A DNA stretch of 64,000 nucleotides from Mumia xiangluensis (GTDB taxonomy: Bacteria; Actinomycetota; Actinomycetes; Propionibacteriales; Nocardioidaceae). Position 1 is the stretch's first letter. Each line of letters starts with the position of its first letter. Location: positions 992,001 through 1,056,000 of the forward strand of contig NZ_WJYO01000001.1 of assembly GCF_010994095.1 (NCBI RefSeq). Reading direction: 5' to 3'. This document shows, one piece after another, positions 1-6,759 of the stretch. The notes below the pieces were generated by a model. That model was not told the DNA's origin. It searched no databases and saw only the letters and a program-made list of their open reading frames with translations. A program made the translations under genes and the position numbers.

Positions 1-814
1 CGACGACCCGGTGCGCGGTCGTCGCGCCGGACTCGCTGTGGACGGAGATGCCGTCCGCGTCGTGCATGATCGTGCTGACCGGCTCGTACAGGCGGACCCA
101 CTGCCCGAGGTCCTCGGCGAGGCGCTCTGCCACCTGCTGCATCCCGCCGACGACGCGGGCGTCGTGGGCGCCGCCGCCGGTCGTGAGGAGGTGGAGCAGA
201 CCACCGCCCGACTGCGCGTAGAACAGCACGTGGAGCAGCGACACGTTCTGGGGCGCGGTCGCGAGCACGGCCTCGCAGGCCAGCCGGAAGTAGTCGCGCC
301 CCTTGCCTGTCAGGCAGGTCCGCCGGATCCAGCTCTCGAAGGTCTGGGCGTCGTACCGAGCAGCGTGCTCGCCGCGCCACGGTGCCGCGACGTCGACCTT
401 CTCGGCGGCTGCGGAGAATCGGAGCATCCCTTGGGCGATGTCGGCCGTGGTGACGGGATCGAAGGAACGTGCGGCGTCGGTGTACCGGCGCGACTTGCCG
501 CGCATCGACATGAGCGCGTCCCCGGGGCGTACCTGAGGTGTCGTCGCGATCCCGAACCGCTCGAGCTCGGCCAGCAGCAGGGTCTGGTCCGGGGCGACCC
601 AACCGGCGCCCGAGTCGACCACGAGGCCGGCGAGCGGCTTGGGATCCGCCTCCGAGTCGGTGCCGACGGGCGGCACGGGCTCGGAGAGCGTACGGCCTCC
701 CACCCGGCCGCGTGCCTCGAGCACGACGACAGTACGGCCGGCCGCGCGGACGCGGTCCGCCGTCACCAGACCGGACACGCCGGCTCCGACCACGACCACA
801 TCTACGTTCGCCAC
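1..814 (-). CDS. Flavin-containing amine oxidase (3' end outside window)
   Basis: The reverse frame is open from a GTG at 814 to the window edge, about 271 residues. It begins VANVDVVVVGAGVSGL, a Rossmann FAD-binding loop (GxGxxG at about residues 10-15), followed by EARGRVGGRT, the GG motif of the flavin monoamine oxidase family. Later residues (DSGAGWVAPDQ, MSMRGKSRRYTD, ESWIRRTC) also fit that family, which oxidises amines to imines with release of H2O2. The substrate cannot be told because the C-terminal FAD-cage region lies outside the window. It is transcribed in the same direction as the response regulator gene, 40 bases after that gene's stop, so co-transcription is possible. I see no stronger start upstream. 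Confidence 0.8.
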   Translation of the reverse strand, partial: MANVDVVVVGAGVSGLVTADRVRAAGRTVVVLEARGRVGGRTLSEPVPPVGTDSEADPKPLAGLVVDSGAGWVAPDQTLLLAELERFGIATTPQVRPGDALMSMRGKSRRYTDAARSFDPVTTADIAQGMLRFSAAAEKVDVAAPWRGEHAARYDAQTFESWIRRTCLTGKGRDYFRLACEAVLATAPQNVSLLHVLFYAQSGGGLLHLLTTGGGAHDARVVGGMQQVAERLAEDLGQWVRLYEPVSTIMHDADGISVHSESGATTAHRVV

Positions 815-854
815 GCGACGATCCTATGCAGAGGCGGCCCGGGCCTGCCGCTGG

Positions 855-1529
855 TCAGCCCGTCGAGGCGTCGCGGTCGCGCGGCTGGACGAGCCCGGTC
901 TCGTAGGCGAACACGACCAGCTGTGCCCGGTCTCGCACCCCGGTCTTGGTGATCGCCCGGCTGACATGGGTCTTCGCCGTCGTCGGGCTCACGACGAGCA
1001 GGTCGGCGATCTCGTCGTTGCTGAGCCCGCGCCCGACGAGCGCGACGACCTCTCGCTCACGGTTGGTGAGGTCGCCGACGGCTTCCGTCGTGACGACATC
1101 GGCAGGGCGGGCCACGAACTCGCTGATCAGCTGGCGGGTGACGCCGGGAGAGAGCAACGCGTCACCGTCGGAGACCACCCGGAGCGCCTGGACGAGCTCG
1201 GCGGGCTCGGTGTCCTTGACGAGGAACCCGCTCGCGCCCGCGCGGAGCGCGTCGAAGACGTACTGGTCGAGCCCGTAGTTGGTCAGCACTACGACGCGGA
1301 CGGCCTCGAGGCGCGGATCTGCGACGATCTGCCGCGTCGCCTCGATCCCGTCGAGCACCGGCATCTGGACGTCCATGAGGACGAGGTCGGGGGCGAGCTC
1401 GACCGCGAGCGCGACCGCCTCCTCGCCGTTGCTCGCCTCGGCGACGACGTCGACGTCGTCCTCCGCGTCGAGGAGGGCGCGCAGACCCGTGCGGATCAGG
1501 GGCTGGTCGTCGACGAGAAGAACGCGCAT
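855..1529 (-). CDS. NarL/LuxR-family response regulator
   Basis: This 224-residue protein has a receiver domain (about 1-120) and a LuxR-type helix-turn-helix (about 150-215). The acidic pocket is seen in LLVDDQ, the phospho-acceptor Asp in MDVQMP and the conserved Lys in FLVKDT. The output domain carries LTNREREVVALVGRGLSNDE and the recognition helix region TAKTHVSRAI. The ATG at 1529 shares its A with the TGA of the kinase gene upstream, so the pair is translationally coupled; a GTG one codon earlier is a less likely start. It should be phosphorylated by that kinase and bind DNA as a dimer. The likeliest target is the divergent ABC exporter operon, with the palindrome at 2371-2400 as candidate site (inference). 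Confidence 0.93.
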   Translation of the reverse strand: MRVLLVDDQPLIRTGLRALLDAEDDVDVVAEASNGEEAVALAVELAPDLVLMDVQMPVLDGIEATRQIVADPRLEAVRVVVLTNYGLDQYVFDALRAGASGFLVKDTEPAELVQALRVVSDGDALLSPGVTRQLISEFVARPADVVTTEAVGDLTNREREVVALVGRGLSNDEIADLLVVSPTTAKTHVSRAITKTGVRDRAQLVVFAYETGLVQPRDRDASTG

Positions 1530-2353
1530 CACACGCGGGATCCCTGGGCCACGGCGAGCGGCAGGTGCGCGACGACCGAGAATCCGCCGCCCTCGCGCGG
1601 ACCTGCGCTCAGGTGACCGCCCAGCGCGACCGTCCGCTCGCGCATGCCCACCAGGCCGAGGCCCGGCCGCGTCGGTGATGCGGACGGGGCAGGGCTGGCG
1701 CCATCGTCCTCGACGCTCACGGTGACGGCGTCAGCGGTGTAGTCGACGGTCACTCGGGTCCCGACCTGCCCCGCGTGGCGGGCGACGTTGGTCAGCGCTT
1801 CCTGAACGATCCGGTACGCGGCGGCGTCGACCTCGGCGGGGACGTGCCCGCGGTTGCCGGTGACCGTCAGCGTCGGCTCCAGACCGGCGCCACTGGTGCG
1901 CGCGACCAGTCCCGGCAGGTCCTGCAGCCCGTACCCGTTGACCTGGTCGTCGCGTCGCAGCACGCTCAACGTCTCGCGCAGGTCGCGCGACGCCTCGCCG
2001 GCTGCCTCTTGGATCGCTGCCAACGCGTCGGGAACCGTCTCTCCACGCTTGCGGGCGAGGTGCGCCGCCACGCCCGCCTGCATGGTGACGACGGAGATCG
2101 AGTGCGTCAGCGAGTCGTGGAGGTCGCGGGCGATCCGCAGGCGCTCCTCCGCGGCGCGGCGGCGCAGGACCTCGTCCCGAACACGCTCCGCCTCGTCGAG
2201 CCGCTCCTGCATCTCGGCGAGCCGCCCCTTCCACTCGTGCACCGCGACAGCACCGACGACGGCCGAGACCGCCCAGCCTGCCGTGTAGAGACGTCTCCAG
2301 CCGCGACCTGTACGCACTCCGGCACTGTAAGCGACCGCGGTGTCTGACCACAT
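1529..2353 (-). CDS. Sensor histidine kinase, HisKA_3 type, short sensor region
   Basis: From the ATG at 2353 the protein has 274 residues. It holds a single hydrophobic stretch near residues 22-40, a short coiled coil (about 40-70), a HisKA_3 dimerisation helix with the phospho-acceptor in RIARDLHDSLTHS, and a HATPase_c domain with the N box (VQEALTNVARHA), the G1 motif (VEDDG) and the G2 motif (GLGLVGMRERT). Most relatives have four to six membrane spans before the kinase core. Here only one remains, so the signal may be sensed at the membrane or through a partner such as the divergent ABC transporter. The open frame continues upstream to 2926, but that part is antisense to the ABC gene and shows no family features. 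Confidence 0.88.
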   Translation of the reverse strand: MWSDTAVAYSAGVRTGRGWRRLYTAGWAVSAVVGAVAVHEWKGRLAEMQERLDEAERVRDEVLRRRAAEERLRIARDLHDSLTHSISVVTMQAGVAAHLARKRGETVPDALAAIQEAAGEASRDLRETLSVLRRDDQVNGYGLQDLPGLVARTSGAGLEPTLTVTGNRGHVPAEVDAAAYRIVQEALTNVARHAGQVGTRVTVDYTADAVTVSVEDDGASPAPSASPTRPGLGLVGMRERTVALGGHLSAGPREGGGFSVVAHLPLAVAQGSRV

Positions 2354-2370
2354 CCTCCGCAGGGAGCGCC

Positions 2371-2400
2371 CACGGCCTACTCCCCAGGGAGTACGCCGTG
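2371..2400. promoter_or_regulatory. 30-base near-perfect palindrome between divergent operons
   Basis: The arms CACGGCCTACTCCC and GGGAGTACGCCGTG match at 13 of 14 positions around a CA centre. The site lies in the 154-base gap between the kinase start (2353) and the ABC exporter start (2508). A dimeric regulator such as the adjacent LuxR-type response regulator could bind it. It is not followed by a T run, so a terminator is less likely. Confidence 0.6.
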
Positions 2401-2507
2401 CCCTCCGCGTCTGCCGGTGGCCCGCGCGGAACTGCCCTCCCTGGGACGACGACCGGGACACCTCCGACGAGCGAGCCTGGGGCCTTCCGACGAACGAGGA
2501 GCACGAG

Positions 2508-3470
2508 ATGCGCGACGATCCGACGGCGCCGGCGGTGGAGACCGCGGGCCTCACCAAGACCTTCGGGCAGACACGAGCGGTGGACGGGCTCGACCTGGTC
2601 GTGCCGCGCGGCGGCGTGTACGGCCTGCTGGGCCCCAACGGCGCCGGCAAGACGACCACCGTCCGCCTGCTCGCGACGCTGCTGCGACCCGACGACGGCC
2701 GCGCGGTGGTCCTCGGCCACGACGTCGTGGACGACGCCGCCGCCGTGCGTCGCGAGCTCTCGCTGACCGGACAGTTCGCGTCGCTCGACACGGACCTGAC
2801 AGGCCGCGAGAACCTCGTCGTCCAGGCTCGGCTGCTCGGCCGCTCCCGCCGGTCGGCGCACGCGCGGGCCGACGAGCTGCTGGCGGCGTTCGGGCTCGAC
2901 GAGGCCGCCGGTCGGCTCGTCAACACCTACTCCGGCGGCATGCAGCGACGTCTCGACATCGCCGCCAGCCTCGTACGGACGCCGCGGCTGCTGTTCCTCG
3001 ACGAGCCCACGACAGGTCTCGACCCGCGCAGCCGCCGACACGTCTGGGACGTCGTCCGTGAGCTGGTCGACCGCGGGACCACCGTGCTGCTCACGACCCA
3101 GTACCTCGACGAGGCCGACCAGCTCGCCGACCTGATCGGTGTCGTGTCGGGCGGGCGCCTGGTCGCGACCGGCTCCCCGGACACGCTCAAACGATCGGTC
3201 GGCGGCGACGTCCTCGAGGTACGCGTCGCGGCCGCCGACGCCGTACGCGCGACGGAGAGCCTCGGGTTGCCTGCCGACGCAGCCCGGCCACCCGCCTCCG
3301 GAGCGGAGCACGACGCCACGACCGTGCTGTCCCTTCCGCTGACGAGGCCGGTGCGGGAGGTGCTCGACGTGCTCGACGACGCCGGGATCACGCTCGCAGG
3401 GTTCGACGTCCGCCGACCCACGCTCGACGAGGTCTTCCTGGCCCTGACCGACGAGGCGGTGCCGGCATGA
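2508..3470 (+). CDS. DrrA-like ABC exporter ATP-binding protein
   Basis: This 320-residue ATPase has Walker A ([10 protein letters not shown], about 41-50), the ABC signature (NTYSGGMQRRLDIA) and Walker B (LLFLDEPTTGLD), followed by the DrrA-type C-terminal extension (VRRPTLDEVFLALTD). The family powers export of drugs such as daunorubicin together with an ABC-2 permease. The ATG at 2508 follows an AGGAG at 2497-2501 and gives the usual family N-terminus; the longer open frame from 2340 is rejected as a start. The gene overlaps the permease by four bases (ATGA). The divergent two-component system may control it. The substrate is unknown. Confidence 0.92.
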   Translation: MRDDPTAPAVETAGLTKTFGQTRAVDGLDLVVPRGGVYGLLGPNGAGKTTTVRLLATLLRPDDGRAVVLGHDVVDDAAAVRRELSLTGQFASLDTDLTGRENLVVQARLLGRSRRSAHARADELLAAFGLDEAAGRLVNTYSGGMQRRLDIAASLVRTPRLLFLDEPTTGLDPRSRRHVWDVVRELVDRGTTVLLTTQYLDEADQLADLIGVVSGGRLVATGSPDTLKRSVGGDVLEVRVAAADAVRATESLGLPADAARPPASGAEHDATTVLSLPLTRPVREVLDVLDDAGITLAGFDVRRPTLDEVFLALTDEAVPA

Positions 3471-4291
3471 CCGCCACGATCCCGGCCGTGCGGGTCTCCG
3501 TGCTCGCGGACCCGGCCGCAGACACGACGCCGTCGACTGCGTGGGGTGCCGTGCGCGTGTTCGCGTGGCGCTCGCTGCTCAAGCTCCGCCACACCCCCGA
3601 GCAGGCGGCGGACGCGATCCTGATCCCGTTCATCTTCACGGTCCTCTTCACCTTCCTGTTCGGTGGCGCGCTGGCCGGATCGCCGCGGGAGTACCTCCAG
3701 TTCCTGCTGCCGGGCACGCTCGTGATGGCGATCCTGCTGATGACCGTGTACGGCGGCCTGTCGCTCAACACCGACGTCAGCAGGGGCGTGCTCGACCGGT
3801 TCCGTTCGCTGCCGGCGTGGCAGCCCGCGCACGTGGTCGGGACGCTCGCGGGCGACCTGGGGCGCTACCTCGTGGCGTCGGCCATCGTGGTCACGCTCGG
3901 GCTCGTCCTCGGCTGGCGTCCCGACGGCGGGGTCACCGGAGTCGTCGCCGGCATCGGTCTCGCGCTGGTCTTCGCGTACGCCCTCTCCTGGGTGTGGGCC
4001 GCGATCGGGCTGGTCGCGCGTTCGCCGCAGGCGGTCTCGATGCTGAGCTTCGTCCTCCAGTTCCCGTTGACCTTCGCCAGCAACGCCTTCGTCGACCCGG
4101 CCACGATGCCCGACTGGCTGCAGCCCTGGGTCGAAGCGAACCCGGTCAGCCTCCTCGTCACGGCCGAGCGCGAGCTGTTCGCGGGCACGGCCTCGTTCGG
4201 CGACGTCGCGTGGGTGCTCGTCGCCTCCGCGGTGGTCGTCGCCGCCTTCGCGCCACTCACCTTCCATCTCTACCGAAGGAGAACAGCATGA
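3467..4291 (+). CDS. ABC-2 type exporter permease, DrrB-like
   Basis: The 274-residue membrane protein has about six hydrophobic spans. An N-terminal cytoplasmic segment (about 1-45, ending WRSLLKLRHTPEQ) precedes the first span (ILIPFIFTVLFTFLFGGALA), and later conserved ABC-2 elements include LPGTLVMAILLMTVYGGLSL. It pairs with the ATPase upstream to form an efflux pump for hydrophobic compounds. The start overlaps the ATPase stop by four bases and its own stop overlaps the next gene's ATG by four, so all three genes form one operon. Confidence 0.92.
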   Translation: MTATIPAVRVSVLADPAADTTPSTAWGAVRVFAWRSLLKLRHTPEQAADAILIPFIFTVLFTFLFGGALAGSPREYLQFLLPGTLVMAILLMTVYGGLSLNTDVSRGVLDRFRSLPAWQPAHVVGTLAGDLGRYLVASAIVVTLGLVLGWRPDGGVTGVVAGIGLALVFAYALSWVWAAIGLVARSPQAVSMLSFVLQFPLTFASNAFVDPATMPDWLQPWVEANPVSLLVTAERELFAGTASFGDVAWVLVASAVVVAAFAPLTFHLYRRRTA

Positions 4292-5577
4292 CCTCGTACG
4301 GCACACCCGACACCGTGGTGCACGCCCGCACCGCCGCCGACGTCGCGGGGGCGATCCACCACGCTCGCGACACCGGCACACCTCTGACCGTCCGCAGCGG
4401 CGGCCACAGCATCGCCGGTCACAGCACCGCCGCCGGCGGGCTCCTGCTCGACCTCCGAGGGCTCTACGGCATCCAGGTCCTCGACGCCTCCCGGGGCCTC
4501 GTCCGGGTCGGGGCGGGCGCGACCTGGGGGCTGGTCGCACGGCGGCTCGCGCCGTACGGGCTGGCGATCAGCGCCGGCGACACGGCGAGCGTCGGGGTCG
4601 GCGGGCTGACCCTGGGTGGCGGGATCGGCTGGATGGTCCGCCGCTACGGCCTGGCGATCGACTCCGTGGTCGGGGCCGAGATCGTCACCGCGGATGGGCG
4701 TGTCCGAACCGTCGACCGGGATCGCGACCCGGACCTGTTCTGGGCGCTGCGCGGCGGCGGCGGGAACGCCGGCGTAGTCACGAGGCTCGACTTCGTCGCC
4801 GCGCGGGTGTCGAAGGTGGTGACGGGCACGATCGCGTACGACGCCGGTGAGCCCGCAGCGGTGCTCCGCGGGTGGCGCGACCACCTCCGGACCAGCGACG
4901 ACCGCCTGACCTCGGTCGCGTCGCTCGTGCCGGAGACGCCGGCGGGGCCTGCGCAGCTGGTCGTCCGATGGTGCTTCTCCGAGCACGACCCGGTGGCCGC
5001 CGATCGTGCGACCGCCCCGCTTCGCCGGATCGGCTCGGTCGTCGGCGACGACGTGGCGGTCATCCCGTATGCCGAGGTTCTGGAGGAGCACGTCATGCCC
5101 GACGGGATGCAGGTCGCGATGCGCAACGCGCTCGTCCCGAGTCTGTCTGACGACGGACTGGACGCTGCGCTCGCGCTCGCGGCGGCCACCCCTACCGTCC
5201 TCGCGTTCCGCGGGCTCGGCGGAGCGGTCGAGTGGGTCGATCGCGATGCGACGGCCTTTGCCCACCGCGACGCCGAGGCGATGGTGATCGCCGCACGAAT
5301 GGCGCCACCGGGAGCACCAGTGCCGTCCCTGGACGGACCGGGTGACGACTGGGCGGCCGTGGCACGCCACGGGACCGGCGCGTACGTCGGGTTCCTCGAC
5401 GAGTCCGACCCCGCGGCCGTGGCCAGCGCCTACCCGGAGGAGACGTACGCCCGACTGGCCGCGGTCAAGCACGCGTACGACCCCGAGAACCTGTTCCGGC
5501 GCAACCACAACGTGGTGCCGGAGCGGGGCGCGACCCCTACGCTGAGCGGGTGCCGAGCCTCCGTCTCTCCGGCCTGA
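4288..5577 (+). CDS. FAD-binding PCMH-type oxidoreductase, berberine-bridge-like
   Basis: The 429-residue protein has an FAD_binding_4 domain (about 8-150) with the flavin-attachment motif RSGGHSIAGHS (His40) and GVGGLTLGGGIGW, and ends with a BBE motif (NLFRRNHNVV). The Cys that forms the second flavin bond in bicovalent members (GxCxxVGxGG) is replaced: the sequence reads GDTASVGVGG. Monocovalent His-FAD is therefore predicted. Such enzymes oxidise alcohols, sugars or secondary metabolites with O2. The four-base overlap with the ABC permease suggests that it modifies or detoxifies the exporter's cargo (inference). The larger open frame beginning at 3541 is antisense-like noise before this ATG. 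Confidence 0.9.
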   Translation: MTSYGTPDTVVHARTAADVAGAIHHARDTGTPLTVRSGGHSIAGHSTAAGGLLLDLRGLYGIQVLDASRGLVRVGAGATWGLVARRLAPYGLAISAGDTASVGVGGLTLGGGIGWMVRRYGLAIDSVVGAEIVTADGRVRTVDRDRDPDLFWALRGGGGNAGVVTRLDFVAARVSKVVTGTIAYDAGEPAAVLRGWRDHLRTSDDRLTSVASLVPETPAGPAQLVVRWCFSEHDPVAADRATAPLRRIGSVVGDDVAVIPYAEVLEEHVMPDGMQVAMRNALVPSLSDDGLDAALALAAATPTVLAFRGLGGAVEWVDRDATAFAHRDAEAMVIAARMAPPGAPVPSLDGPGDDWAAVARHGTGAYVGFLDESDPAAVASAYPEETYARLAAVKHAYDPENLFRRNHNVVPERGATPTLSGCRASVSPA

Positions 5578-6734
5578 CCGCGCGCGATCCCGCTGAGCAG
5601 CACCGGGCTGCGACGCCGCTGGAGCTTCTCACCGACCTGTGCTTCGTGGTCGCCGTGGCTCAGGCGGCGACGCAGCTGCACCACTTCACGACCGAGGGCG
5701 ACCTCGCGAGCGGTCTCATCCGCTACGGGATGGTCTTCTTCGCGATCTGGTGGACCTGGCTGAACTTCGCGTGGTTCGCGTCGGCGTACGACGACGACGG
5801 CATCGCGTACCGGTTGCTCACCCTCCTGCAGATCGTCGGCTCGCTGGTGATCGCGGCGGGCGTGCCACGGATGTTCGAGGGCGACTTCACGCTGGTCGTC
5901 GTCGGCTACCTGATCATGCGGGTCGGCCTCGTCGTCCAGTGGTTGCGGGCAGCGGCCGGCGACCCCGACCACCGGCGTACGTGCTTGAGGTACGCCGTCG
6001 GCATCCCGGTCGTCCAGCTGTTGTGGCTGGTGTTCCTTACGGGCGACGTCGGGCTCGTCTACTTCCTCGTCTGCGTCGCCTGTGAGCTGGTCGTGCCGGT
6101 GTGGGCCGAGCGGCCCAACCAGACGCGATGGCACGCCCATCACATCGCCGAGAGATACGGCCTGTTCTTCATCATCGTGCTCGGCGAGACGATCCTGTCG
6201 GTCACGCTCGCGATCCAGGAGTCGGTCGACGAGCACGACCTGCAGCGCGGCCTGGCCTACGTCGTGCTCGGCGGCGTCCTCATCGTCTTCTCGCTCTGGT
6301 GGCTCTACTTCGCCCACGGCTCCGGCGACGCGTTGGAGCGGGCCCGAGGCACCGGCACGGAGTACGTGTGGGGCTTCGGCCACTACGCGGTGTTCGCGTC
6401 TGCGGCGGCGATCGGGGCGGCGCTGGCGGCACGGGTGGACTACTGGGAGCGCGAGCTGGTCCACGGACATGCCGTCGAGTCCGGTCCGAGCGCGACCCTG
6501 CTGTGCCTGTCGGTCGCTGCTCTGCTGGCGGCGAGCTGGGTGGTCAAGGTGCGACCCGACGATCCCTCCGCCGCGACAGCCGGCCGATGGGGCGCGGCCG
6601 TCGGTGCGGTCGTGGTCCTGGTCCTGGTCCCGGCGCCGGAGATCTGGGTCGGTCTCGTCTGCGTGGTCCTGTTGTTCACAGAGCTCCGCGGCCAGGCCCG
6701 CGGTGCGGATCGGGGTGCGCGCAGCCCCGCGTGA
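5550..6734 (+). CDS. LtrA family (low temperature requirement A) membrane protein
   Basis: This 394-residue protein with about ten membrane spans starts at a GTG inside the end of the oxidoreductase gene (28-base overlap). Family hallmarks are the N-terminal LELLTDLCFVVAVAQ and the central HHIAERYGLFFIIVLGETIL, where His, Glu-Arg and Gly-Glu are conserved. LtrA was named from a Listeria cold-growth mutant; its biochemical role is not known. It may be co-transcribed with the exporter operon because of the overlap, but nothing else links it to export. Confidence 0.85.
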   Translation: MPSLRLSGLTARDPAEQHRAATPLELLTDLCFVVAVAQAATQLHHFTTEGDLASGLIRYGMVFFAIWWTWLNFAWFASAYDDDGIAYRLLTLLQIVGSLVIAAGVPRMFEGDFTLVVVGYLIMRVGLVVQWLRAAAGDPDHRRTCLRYAVGIPVVQLLWLVFLTGDVGLVYFLVCVACELVVPVWAERPNQTRWHAHHIAERYGLFFIIVLGETILSVTLAIQESVDEHDLQRGLAYVVLGGVLIVFSLWWLYFAHGSGDALERARGTGTEYVWGFGHYAVFASAAAIGAALAARVDYWERELVHGHAVESGPSATLLCLSVAALLAASWVVKVRPDDPSAATAGRWGAAVGAVVVLVLVPAPEIWVGLVCVVLLFTELRGQARGADRGARSPA

Positions 6735-6759
6735 CGGCTCCGGTCGATACGCTGGCCAC

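Noticed and set aside
2354-2926. N-terminal extension of the histidine kinase
   Set aside because: It would run antisense through the ABC ATPase gene and has no membrane spans.
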